NCBI GenBank assembly: GCA_013400975.1 | Contig: WBMZ01008987.1 | Location: 124,001 to 188,000 of the forward strand | Reading direction: 5' to 3' | DNA from: Atrichornis clamosus | Taxonomy: Eukaryota > Chordata > Aves > Passeriformes > Menuridae | Length of the DNA stretch: 64,000 bases | Shown: one piece after another, positions 1 to 12,700 of the stretch | Position numbering within the stretch: position 1 is the first letter of the stretch | Layout: each line of letters starts with the position of its first letter | Program-made: the position numbers and the translations under genes | The notes under the pieces: model-generated | What the model saw: only the letters and a program-made list of their open reading frames with translations | Told to the model about the DNA's origin: nothing | Databases searched by the model: none

Positions 1-3000
1 AGGGCTGGGCAACACTGTGCAAATCTTCATCAATATTCCAGAAGATGAAAGTACCTCCATGACATGAGTTAAACTTACGGTAAAAGGGCAGCTCTATGCA
101 GGGATGCCGTGAGCCAGGAGGGCTTAAGTATCTCCTTCCTTGCCCCTCTGCCAGCCCCTTGCTTCCAGAGAGTGGATCCCATTCCCTGTGTGGAGGATTT
201 AGCTCCAGCAACATCGAGATGCCCTTCCCGGTGTGCAACACCTATTGCAGCAAAACCTCCTCACGACAAAGCCTTGCCCAGGAGCAGGTTTTGACCCAAA
301 CTCCCTGCTTTGGCAGGGTGAGAGGAAAGCCCCAATAAGATGATGAACACAGGAGAGGGCCATTGCAACCCCTTCTGCTTCCTGCCCCTGGGTGGATAGT
401 GCCTCCAATTCTGGGGAAAGGGAGAGGAAGGGCCCAAATGGCAATACCACCGTCAGGCTGGGCAGTGCTGTGTACAAGCCCAATATTGCTGGGTAAATTG
501 GAAAAAGATTTGGAAAAGTAAAGAAAAAAAAATCCACTTTTAACTAGATTTGGTGAGGTTTGATTGTAGGAAAGACTTTTGCAGCTAGGCGGTGCCTCCC
601 TGTTCTTCCACTGCTGGGGCTCACTTCCAGGGCAGAAGAGAAGGGCAGCAAAAGCAACAGCTTTCCACAGCAAACAACAAGGCAGTTTAGACAATCAAAA
701 CCAGCTCCCCTGAAAAGGGAAAAATGACCTAACCTCTGATTTATTACATCATTGGAGGCACGCAACAAATTGTTCAAGTGTGCTGCTCTACAATTATTAG
801 TTGTATTTCACAAATGCAGCTAAACTTCATGAATGTGAGTATCCTCATATTTAGCCATCTTCAAATTATTTTGGGAGATAATCCACATTTTTCTAATGCT
901 GTGATCAGAGTTAAACTGATCATGATCAGCAAGAAAAGAGAAGGTTACGCAGAAGTTGCAAATACAAAGAAATTCAGCATATTATGCTCCTGTTACATCA
1001 ACATTAAACAAACAAGTGCCATTCTTTTATTTTTAAATTAATTTTTTATTTACTGTATCAGACTGCTGTAGTTAGATTAAAATGACTGAACTTCCAGAAC
1101 CAGTCTAATGGGAGTAAAACTTATCTTTTTAAAACTGTGATTAAACACAACCTCCCCCCACCCGCTTATTTCTTTGATGCCCAAATTAGCATCTTTTCTG
1201 CAGCATGCTGAATTAATTAGTACAGTGACAAAGAATTAGTCCAGATAAGATCAAAGCTGAAACCATATTTATCTGGAATTTGAAATTAAGAGCAGAGAGT
1301 ATTAACCCTCAGCACTTCAAGGAGCTTTCCACATGGCACACTTAGTAAGCCTTCCGTGAGTTCATTCAAAATAAATCAACAGTGCAATTTTTCCCCACTG
1401 AAGTTATGCTAAAAGGAAAATAAATTTGCCATTAATTCTGCTACAATATGAAACTGCCTTTCATGCAGACCCTGTACATGCTACTCATTATGTAACTTGC
1501 AGGCATCAGTAGAACAAAGCAAACAAAGCTGAGAAAAGATACTTAATCACATTTGTATTAATGCTCGGATCGTCACATTGTTCACAGATTTAAGGGCTAC
1601 TGAAAGAATTCCCAGCACTGAATCTGAGAAGCTGCTTGCTCTAAGACCTCACATGTAAATAATCTATAATCTTCAGTGGAGAGGGTCACACACAGAAACG
1701 AAATGTCAAACAGAAGCCCTAAATTACACAGTGAAATTTGAAGTTTACTCTGAGAGTATCAACCATGTGGACAGCAAGAAAGAAAAAATCTTCATTGCTG
1801 GTATAATTGCCTCGGATGTTATCTATGTTTCAGCATCAGACACAAGACTGGAGGCTGTTTCCCATGTGAAATGTAAGAGGCTGATCTTCTGCCTAGAAAT
1901 TGCAGAACAGAGGCAATCTTAATAGTCACCCCAAAATCTTCTCACTCATCTTCCCAATACCTTTGAGCCCCCCATAACCCCATATTTTAAATACAGAACT
2001 TGCTCTTAAGTTAGATAGACATGAGTTACTATAATTCATTCTTGTAATTAGGTACTAGGAAATCCTTACCAGTAGAGCAGTTCTGTTCATTTGTACCATA
2101 TATAAAATCTTCTGCAGTATATAAAATGACCAGAGACAAAACCCAAGGAACATGATGGTCCCCTAAGTCTTCGGCAACCTGAGTTGAAGTGGCTGCTGTA
2201 AAAACACAAAGTCCACCTACTGAACCAATGGAATGAAGTAACTTTCATCAACTGCTATGTAAATGTAGACAACAGAAGGCAGCTGTGAAGAGTTATCCTT
2301 TACATTTCAAGAAATTAATTTTTAGAAGACATGCTGAGGTAGTCTAAGTATTGGAGGCAGCATTTACGAAAAGGGGTCACCACTACTGTTATGTAACCAG
2401 CAAAATCACAATGTTCAATGGCAGCTGTGCACCTGTTTCCATGAAATGATGTTTTAAACATCCAGTGACCACATTGTAGTCTTTTTGGTTACCAGAACAC
2501 AAATTCTGCATCCTACATCACACATACCACAAAAGAAAAATCTGCAGTAAGCAAGGACAGCTGTGATTTACAGCTTGATCAGAAGGAGGAAAAGAATCAA
2601 TTTATGGTCCGTCAAATGCAACAAACCCTGCCTGTTTGTCCACCAGACTGTGGAATGACCCTCCACCAAGGTAGGAAATTATTCCCATATATTCTTATTT
2701 GTCCCTACTTTCATACAGCATCATTTTCCCCTCTTGATTCCACCTTACAGGTAAGTAATTTCTTCTGAAGTGAATACTAATTCTGTTCCAGATACTGCAG
2801 AAAAACATTGCTGTACCTATTCTGTAAGGAGTCTGTAAATGCCAACCTGCCAATCCCAGGGGAACACGATAAACCTATCCATGTCTTGGGCATACTAACT
2901 GCATACTCAAAGCAAAAGGAAAGGACCAGACTATTATGCCCTTGACTCTGCTTGCTTAAATCCCATTTCATAGTCAGCAGTTTACTCACTTTGGGAAGGC

Positions 3001-4137
3001 AAGCAGGCAGTTAGGCTAGCTACTAATTTTTCTGGAAATTCGGTGTTCTGTTACGCAGCAAAAAATAAATGCAGTTTCTGACTGAACCTACTCCTCTAAG
3101 GTGCAGTTAGCAAGGCAAAGCAGGACACAAAGACTGGCTGTGCAGTCTGCAGGTGTCGCCAGCTGCCCCTCCACAACTACTTGCTGACTTTCTGGTTTTC
3201 AAAATCCTGCAGTCAAGTGAGAACCAGCACACCTGTATCCCGGCTGCACCTCCAGCCCTCTGCAGGTAACTGAGAGCCACCTGAAGGTGCGACAGGGAAA
3301 AGACCAACTGAAGGGAGCTAAAGGGTAGCTCTTTGGCTGCCAAACTTGATAAAAACAGGCTGCTGAGTTTTTTCTTTTCTGTTTCACGTTTTCTCCTACA
3401 TTATGTGTCTCTTTACCCTATTACCAGCCACATGACCCCAGAACTCACTAAAATATCAACTACATATACATGTATAGTATATGTATGTATTATTCATGTT
3501 TATCAAGGGACAGATTCTTTATTTTTCTCATATCATAACTCTCATGGTATTCAGAGCTTTTCTTAGCATTTCAGCTGTTGATGTGCTGTATGACAATCTC
3601 CACTTGCACTACAAAACTTTTTGCTCAGCCCTCTTGGCTATGGAAAAACAACACAGAACTGTGACATTATGAGAACTGCAGATACAAAACTCATGAGGCA
3701 AATTAAATATACGACATTTGCAAAACAAAACTGAAAACCTGCTACATTTGCACTCAGAGCCATGGTATTTCGAGGTGTCAGACTTGCTAATCATCTCACC
3801 ACTGCAGTGCTCACCTTCTCAACCAAATCACGTGCCTTCCTCCTCTTACATGCCACAGTGGGGATTTGTTGGGGCTTATCTGACTTTCATGAAGCAGACC
3901 TGCACATTGCAGGCTCCAGTAAGATCTCCAAAGAAAAACACCCTTGAAAAATACCACGAATACAGAGGACTCCCCTCCCCATGTTTTGATTGAGACAATA
4001 CCCCAGTCTTCATGAAGGCTCCATTCTGTAGAATGTAGTGACTCTAATGAGTAGTTAATGTTGAGCATATATCATCATATCCATTCTAATATGAAGAAAC
4101 TGAGTCACAAAGGGTAAAAATTATATGCCCAGTTTAG

Positions 4138-4345
4138 AAGGTCCTATTCTCTTTCTCTACTCTCTCCTCTCATCACCTTAGAGCTATGATTCCATTACCA
4201 CTGCAGATCTACCTGTCTCATTTTCCAGCTGGTTTGGTATTATGCTTTTTCCCCTTGACTATTTCCCCCCATCTCCTTTAAGTTCTCTCCTCATTCATTT
4301 CCTTCTTCTCCCCAACACACACACTCTCCTCCTCCTTGCTCCACA
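4138..4345. repeat. Pyrimidine-rich segment
   Basis: A 200-base stretch dominated by C and T (TCTCTTTCTCTACTCTCTCC texture) with a short CACACACA inside. No gene was recognised. Confidence 0.6.
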
Positions 4346-7300
4346 TTCATTTCATATGCTCTGCTGCTGCACTGCTACAGAAATACCTCTTCCTGAGGAC
4401 TTCTGCTGGGGACTGCACAAAAGGAATGTGTCTTGGCACCAGCACTCTTGCTTCGGAGGCACTGAGCAGTGATATGCAGTGAAGGCATGCAGAGATCTCC
4501 ACAGTGGCTGAGCTACCACGCTTTCTCAGCAGGATGTATAAGCCTTATTTAAGCTCAAGCTCAGAGTACTTTAGAAACTCTGAACTAAGAGAGTTTACAG
4601 TGAAGAGATGCTTTCAAAAGGAGACTCATAAGAGGGAGAGAGATGGCTCTTGAATAGGCAAGGGAGGTTGTAAAGGCAAAGAAAAAACCTACAACGACTT
4701 ATTTTTAGGTTTCATAATGGACTTCTGAAGTTAAAGCATCTCAAATTCCACTTCTGTGCCTCTACTGTAGCTGGCATTTTTACAAAGCAGTAACATTCAA
4801 AACAATGCCCAAGTAAGAGAGGAGTTATGTATACACTGTATTTTGAAAGATGTGTTTTGGCATAACAAATAATAGATGGTTTTGCATTTTTAAACTGTCA
4901 AAATCAGTTCTTCTGATAAATAATACCTTCCCTCCCTGGCCTTGGCTATTGTACATTACTAATTAGACATAGTAGTTTGTGGTTAATATCCTTCCCCACA
5001 GATTTATTATTAGCTTGTATATTCTTTTCAGTAGAATTGTGCTAATGGTAAGGTCTGATGGAGGCCAACTGCATGAAGCCACTGGGAGGAGAAATCTGTT
5101 TGCCTGTCAAAACAGTGGCTATCAATTAGAACTGTAAATGTGATTCCTTGAAGTGTCTTAGATGGTAGCAGAGACTTCCAGTGATGGATTAGGGGGCTGA
5201 ATCACTTTCATAATGTACTAAAGGAAGCTTTCAAACAAAAAGCTATCTGCATGAAACAAATTCACCACTATTCTTGAGCAAGTCTAGAAGAACCTGTCTG
5301 ACCTGCCAAAATTCCCCTCTGCTATTTTCCCAGAAATTCCAGCTTTACAGCACTTAATGTGGCATACTGACAAAACTGATACTAGATTATTCTGTGATTC
5401 TCTTAGGAAAACTTGGCTTAGGATAGCCACAGCAGGAGAAACAAAAACAAGGAAGCTGCTGAAAGACACAATCCATAAAAAGAATCATTGAGACAATGCG
5501 ATTCCACCGTTCAGTGATCTGGGATGCAGTCCTGGCACACAGATAGCAATTTCCCCTTTGATACAAGCACCCAGCTCTCATTAGCATCACTAAGAGTTGT
5601 GTGGACATACTGATGGGAATATGTTCCCCTCTATTTTGCAGGAAATTAACACCACTTGGGGACTGAAGGAGGCACTGTCTGTCACTCTCAGGCATACCCT
5701 GTGCCAGTTAATTAAGCAAAAACCTCTGCCACAGCTCTCAAGAGGAAACTCTTCCCTGTTCTCCTCGCTACAGCAAACCTGAGACAAAGTAAAATGTCAG
5801 GAGCAGGACCTAGGAAATGGGGATGTTCAGGGAAGATGAACTTCAGCCTGCATTTGCCAAGCTCTTCAGCCACTAGGTTTTTGTGGATTTTGAAAATAGT
5901 TATTAGAAATCAAATTGATTAGTTATAGCTGAGTTTAAGCTTTAAGAAAGATTTAAGAAAATATCTTCAGCTTTCAAATATTGTGGCTTTTGGTTACTGG
6001 TTCTTTTCAGCAGGAGTAATCCTAGATGGTGCGTACAAAAACCAGTCAGACAGGCTGCTAACCCTCCAGGACTCCACTGCTATTTTCATGCCAAGAGAGA
6101 CTGACTAACCAGTACAGGAAAAAGTGAAGGACTCAACTATACTCACAAAATGTGGCTCTGGCAGCTGAAGGACAATGGTTCAGGATGGGGAAGGTTTCAA
6201 ACAGTCATTAAACGAGAGAGTCTCTCATCAGGCTGAGAAACTAAACGGAATGTATTAAAAACCTTTCCTTCGTGCCACTTTATACATAAAAAATAAGTAT
6301 CAGAACTAAGTGACTGAAATTTTTAGTCAATTATATGAACTATGCAGCTCTGTCATATCTTTGCAATAGTATTGCTCATGAACTGTGAACCAGAAAATTT
6401 CTTTGGAAGGTTTCAATGAAAACCTGGCAATCACTCCTCTTTCTTGAATCTTAAAAGAAGTAATGTTGGTGCAATCAGATAAAGAAATACATTTTACTGA
6501 ACAAAGTCAGAGAAAATTGCTAGAATAGTGTTTAAAACAACAAAGTACTTTTACTTTGCTGGCTAGTACAACCATGTACCTTGAACTTGCACAAATACCA
6601 TAAACAGCCCAGATTCCCAAAACTTTCCTTCTTGTGCATTTCTTGCCTTTCACATATTGACTCCCTACCACACTATTTTAAAAATAATTAGTTGCTATTG
6701 GTGTTTATATTACCAGCTAGTTAATTTTTTGTGTGACAATGTAGAGAAAAATCTTAGCTTTCTTGTTCAGATACAGCAGTGCTTTGTTCACCATACAAAG
6801 GCTTAGACTTCTTTTCTCACTACCTCCACAGCCCCATGTCTTAAGGTTATGTTCATTCATTCAGCTATTTGCAATACCAAACCACTGGTGCTAATTTTAC
6901 CTAGAAACCAAAATGAGAACAGATACCTTAAAAATTCTGCATGTTACCATCTTAGCTCAAAGAAGTTGATCTAAAAAAGAGCTTCATTATGAGGGTGACA
7001 AAACAAATGCTAAATTCAAAGCCCACAGCAGCATAGAAGGCTGAAGAACACAGATGAAGTCTATCACCCATTTCATTATAACTGCTGCCACAGGAGCTGC
7101 CAGTATCACTGCATGAATAAAAACTAAATGGTGTTGATAAAAAACTGCTCCAGGGTGTGTAGTCAGTCAATGAACCTAAGTCTCTTTTGTTTCCAAACTG
7201 TGCTTGATACAATCACAATTTCTCCAGAATGTATTAGACATTAGCCATTGTCCACCAAATAATTTGCAGGGAAAAGTTCTGGCTTACAAGTTACCCATGA

Positions 7301-7703
7301 ATTATTGAACACAATCAGTATTCACCACAACGAACACTCTGCTTATTCATCATTCATGCAGCTGATCGCATGTACTGTTTCTATTTCTTAACTTGATAAA
7401 CCGTTGTTTAAAAACTACCTTCACAACCACAGGGGAGGAGAAGCCACTCTGCACTTCTTGAAAAACATGTTTTGGCAATGGGCCCAAAAATTTACTGCAT
7501 TAAAATCCCCCCCAACCCTATGAACACAAATTGCACCACACAAGTGCTCGCAGTTGATGAATTACATTTAGCTGAAAGTATTTCGTCTGTAAAACAAACT
7601 AGAGACCTGACAGTGAAACAACTTAAGCATCTGCATTTCCATTTCTTTGGCTGAATGCTTGGTCTCCTATCTTAGGAAGCAGTGAAAAGAGTGCCTAATT
7701 TAT

Positions 7704-7786
7704 CAACTATATATATAACTTACCACTTAATCCAACTATATATACCACTCACCATTTGAACTCTCTATACCACTATTTATTTTGAT
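7704..7786. repeat. AT-rich degenerate tandem repeat, about three units
   Basis: Units built on CAACTATATATA followed by CCACT recur with a period of about 25-30 bases. The first begins at 7704 and the second at 7733, and a weaker third (CTCTCTATACCACTATTTA) follows. This is a small minisatellite-like array. Confidence 0.6.
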
Positions 7787-10700
7787 TTATTAGTTACAAC
7801 ATTAAAACCAGATTTTTTTGTCATGATAATTGAGTTGTCTTTGTAGGCTCATTGCTGTGTATCTAGACAACTGCATGAAAGATGTACAGAATTTTCGACG
7901 AAGTTGCATTATTGATTTAGAGTGCCATGATGATGTTATTTTGTCATGGTCTTATAACTAAAAAGCCCAATTGTCTGGCTTCAATTTTGTTTTTTTTCCT
8001 CATGTGGGGAAAATGAAATCCTTTTACCCCTCTCACTGCAGTCATATATCTTCCTGCCATCTTCTGTCTCACTTGTACCACTGTCTCTTTTCCAGCTGCT
8101 GTTGAAAAGACAAGTATCACTACAAACTGAGTCCAGTGATTCTTGGAAAAAAGAAACAACAGGATAGAGGAATGTAAAGCAGAAATCACGGTCAAATACA
8201 AGGCCCTGAATTTCAATAACTGGAAAGCTGTACACATGGAAAAAACATTCCCCCCAAGTCCACTCACAACAGCGGGAATTAACAACTACATCTTTTGTAC
8301 TGCTAGACATACTTCCTCTAGCAATTAGTTGGCATATACTCTAAATAAGCAGAGTTGCTAATGTCCCAGTGCTGCTATTAGAAATCTTTAACAAAAATCG
8401 CTGGTGTTTAACAGACTAGTTGAAAATTGGTTCCAAATAGGGTACTTCCCTATGCAGAGGACAGTAAGAATTTCATCTTATGTGGCTAGTACTGCTTGAA
8501 AAAAATGGAAAAGGAAAAGTAAAGAAATGAAGGTGCCTAAAGGTTCTCATCTTGCTCAAAAAAATACCCTGGAGGTGGAACGGAGAGTCTGAAAAACAAG
8601 ATGCCTCACAAGAAAAGAAAGAACAATAAATTTAACTGCACTGAGGTACAAAATACTTGCTTTTTGTTGATTTGAATATAAAAGAACTCAGATGTGGTAT
8701 TTAGGCTTAAGCAAAAAAAGACAAGGAAAATATACATGTTGCATGAACAAACATCAAATATTCGAGTGACTTCTGTTGCAGAGAAAGAATATTGGGAAAA
8801 GTAAACACTAGTACTGAGATAGGTGCTAACTATTACTATCACTATCACTAACATCTGTGCACTAAATATGTTGACCTGCAAATTGATTTTATGTCTGTTA
8901 CCAGAATTTTTAAAAAACATATTTAGTTGACACCAGGTTCCAATTTGTCTTACTAGAACAACTAGTCAAAACCAAATACGAACAGAGGTATGGATAACAC
9001 TCAGCCTGGGAAATCCCTCTTCCTTATTCCAGTAGTTGCTCCCTGAATTTGAGCACGGCCTAGGAGACTAGCTCAAGATAAGCTTTCCAAGTCCTAGTGG
9101 TTCCAAGCACAGCATGTGCTAAGGAATGTTAATTTTCCTGAGGCAGGGCCAAAAGAGAAAGGTCTATTTCATTACAGCGCATCCTTTCAATTCCCCCAGT
9201 AGATGCAGTGTTTAACATTTTACAGAACAGCAGCTCAGAACAAATGCAAGCACCACATTTGTCCTGTGCTATTCAAGTTCTCACACTAGAGAAACTCCAT
9301 GTCTTCTATCAGAAGTTATTTCTCAGATGCAATATTCTTCCAGATATCAAACACAGAAATCAAACTGGCTGAAAATATGAAACAAAATAGAACTTTATCA
9401 AGACATAGAAAAGTTCTTCTAAAAGGAAAACCATTAAGATACATCAGGAAAGGTCTCTCTTATCATCATTAAACAGTAACTTGAGCTCAGGACTAAACTT
9501 AGGCAGATCACTTATGCTATTGATGACCTATTTTTTTAAACTGATCTGTATCATATTCCTTGATGTTCCAGAAATAAAGAAAACTCTTAGACTCCTTCCC
9601 TCCTGAATCATAACCCTATCCAAGAAACTAGAGTGTTCCTCCTTTTCTGAACCTCATACCTAACCCCAAATCAGGACCCCAAACCAACTCAGCAACCTGT
9701 ATTCACATGATGAAGACTCAGTCCTCCTTAAATTCTTTTTGTTACCGGCCTTCACATTAGCCCTTCATGAGGGCTAGCAAGAAGCCCCATTCTTTGAGTC
9801 CTCCTTTCAGATCCAAACCACAACCTACTACTAAAATTGCCTCACCTTTGCCACATCTAAGCCACGTCACTCCAACACATCTCTGTCCTTGCACAGCATC
9901 TACAGAAGCCAACTGGCATAGAACTGAGGACATTTGCTCATCTCTCAGTTGTTCAGACTTCCAGGTTAGAATGCTTTGCACTTGATACTTGCTCATTGTA
10001 CTAAGACCAGCTGGCATCCTCCACTTGGAGACTGGAACAATTTCTTACTTGAGAACCAACATCCATGAAACATAGTGAACTTGGAGAACTGTCAGGTCCA
10101 GACTTCAGTGATGTTCAGAGAAAAATGCTTTCTTCTCATTTTTTACTTATGTTTTTGTGCACGTGGTGGAGGACAGAGGGGGGGACAAGAGACAGCTGAT
10201 GCAGATACAGTCAGAAAGCATATGATAATGACTAGCAAGTGTTTCAAAGCTTTCTAAAGTTTTACAAGGTGAAGTATATAACAAGGTAAGTGCTTTAGAA
10301 CAGCACTGATTGGAAAAGCACAAAATCCTCTTATTTCCTGGAAAGTCATCAAACACTAAGACAGAAAAGAAGGATGAACTCAGTGGGATAGCTCATTGTT
10401 AAATAAGAACTAATCTGGCTTCTCTCATGAATTTGCCATATTGTAAACTGTGTGATCTTTTCACTCTAGCAACAAAGCAAAAGTGTAATCCATGTGAATT
10501 GAGTTAATGTATCAATTTCTACAACTCTCTAAAGCTCATTAAAGCCTACAAAACTAGAAAACCTGATGTTTTTGACAGGCTTCTGCCACTGGTGTGGAAC
10601 AGGGCTCTCTCCCCACCCCTTTTTAATTTTGCTTACATAACATGATTTCCAAAGGCACGAAGTGTGGCCTCCCCAAAGCTGCAGAAGCTGTCAGTTCTAT

Positions 10701-12674
10701 CCTGCTGCTCCCCCACCCCATGTGTTTTTGCACCAAAGCAGGAATGGTTTTTTTCCTGCAGCATCTTAGAGTAGAGCTTATGAACTGAAATGGATAGGAC
10801 CCTATAGCAACAGATTCCTTCGCACTTGGGAAGAAACTTGATCATCAAAACAGCCAAAACTCAAGAACTGATGGCGGAAACTTCTTTAGCTGCATAGATC
10901 CTCACAGCTCTGCCTTTTCTTCAGTTTCTGCCCGTTACCCTCATCTAGAACAAATTAAATACAAAAAAGAAAACACTGCTGTTGTGCACAAGGATATTCA
11001 GCAAGACTCCTGATCACCTGCAGAATGTGACAGCACATAGGCTTAAGGCAGAGACAAAGCCTAGCACTCCAGTTGGAATGTGGCAGCAAAACGGCAAGCC
11101 AAGGAAGCAGTAGGCTGCAAACAGAATATTTGCCATAGAAATTTTTCTTCTGGGCAAGGGCTAGAGGTCTGGAAGTGATGGTAAGGTTGAGGTAACAACC
11201 TATATTAGCTATTCTGAGGTCAATCAATTTTCAGCTATGCTGCCTGGATACACCATTATCCACATACTCCCCCACCTACCTTGCCTCACTATTGACAAAA
11301 GTCAGTACTGAAACTAAAATCAGAATACAAAAGACTGTTTTGATCTGACATTAACTGTAGAGCAGGACTTGTTTTGTTCAATGAGCAAATTGTGCACACC
11401 GAAGTCTGGGAAAAAAGGGAATATAAATATGATCAGAACTTTTTGGTCCTATCTATTTTACTTCAAGAAATCCGTAGAACTTCTCATCTGATCTCTTAAT
11501 AAAACCCCCCACAGATGCAAGAGCATGTCTTGTACAACACCACATTGAAAAAGGATGTTGCAAGGCTGCTGCCCAATTTTCTTTTGCAACATGCTTATCC
11601 TAGGCAGAATCTGTTCATAGTGGAAATGTCATCACTCTGCTTTTATTCGATGCCAAAAATGTACCTATACAGATCTGTAAATCCATGATGCCTTGTTTGA
11701 TAATGAAGCAGAGCAGGCAGACTTGACTACGTTCCATAAATCTAGACTAGCTAGTATTTTTTCCTGTTACCAACTCATTGATGGTGTAGATTTCTCAAGA
11801 GCTGCAGAGAATCAGCTGGAGTTGGATAGAGGGGATCAGCACTAGTCACTGCCAGGATCTCTCCCCAGGGCTGTCCTAGGTACACAATCCTCCCTGCTAC
11901 CTCAGATGTCATTGTGCTTTCTCACTGACACAACTGAAAAAAAGACTCAAAACCCAAAAACCCATCCAAACCTTTCCCATCCCTATAATCCCAGTATCTC
12001 CCTCTTTACATCTTGGATCTGCAGCCAGTTATGAGTTCTTCCTACTATTGAAGCCTGCATCAAGTACTTGACCCTTCCTTCCAAAGGACTCAAACAACCA
12101 CCTGCCTGACACAATTCTCAAGCCATTCTGCACAGCTCCAGCCAATACATGGCTCAGCATTGCAGAAATCAGGGCTGGCACAGCAGCCCCTGCATCAGCA
12201 AGCACAGGAGAGCAGGCCTGCAGCCAAGCACACAGTGGGACCAGCCCGTGACCAGCACCACCAGCTCCAAGCAACAGCAGTGCACACACAGGCACCTTGA
12301 ACCCAGCTGTGCACGTGCAGCCCAGATGCAAATGCGTCCTTTCTCAACTCTCTTCTGAATTAAAAACAAACCAACCAGCCCAAAGCAGGCTCTGGGGGGA
12401 ACGCAACTAGAAAGTTATCACTTCCAAGTGTCAGAAATAAACAACACATCTTTCAAACCACCATTATTATCTCTTAGGTAGTTAGCCCTGCCTAGTATCC
12501 GTACACAGGGAAGGATGGTAAAGACTGGCTTAGAAATGTAAAGAGTCACTTCTAATTAAGAGACAATTAGTGATCACTGAAATTATAATCTCCCCTGACC
12601 CCCACAAATGCCTAAATCAGGAGGTACGGGAAGCGAGCTGTGGTGTTTTCCATGGCTGGGAGCTGTTTGCTGGC

Positions 12675-12700
12675 TGGAGGTGCTTCAGGAAGCACCTCCA
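12675..12700. repeat. Near-perfect inverted repeat, 12-base arms and 2-base loop
   Basis: TGGAGGTGCTTC at 12675-12686 is followed by AG and then by its exact reverse complement GAAGCACCTCCA at 12689-12700. The pairing stops at the next base on each side. It does not sit in a recognised gene or transposon end. Confidence 0.9.

Larger units (their letters stand above)
1..12000 (-). other. PARD3B: Intronic sequence downstream of the PARD3B lysine-rich exon, distal part
   Basis: No coding exon was recognised on either strand. I looked on the minus strand for the expected downstream PARD3B peptides (FGKKKEDK, EERERIGAKHQELREKQ, DDDEMDPNYARVNHF, LYAKVNKP) and did not find them by eye. The stretch holds AT-rich unique-looking DNA, a paired GATA-like motif region near 1.2 kb, a pyrimidine-rich segment at about 4.14-4.35 kb, and the AT-rich minisatellite near 7.7 kb. 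Whether it is intron throughout depends on no short exon having been missed. Confidence 0.6.
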
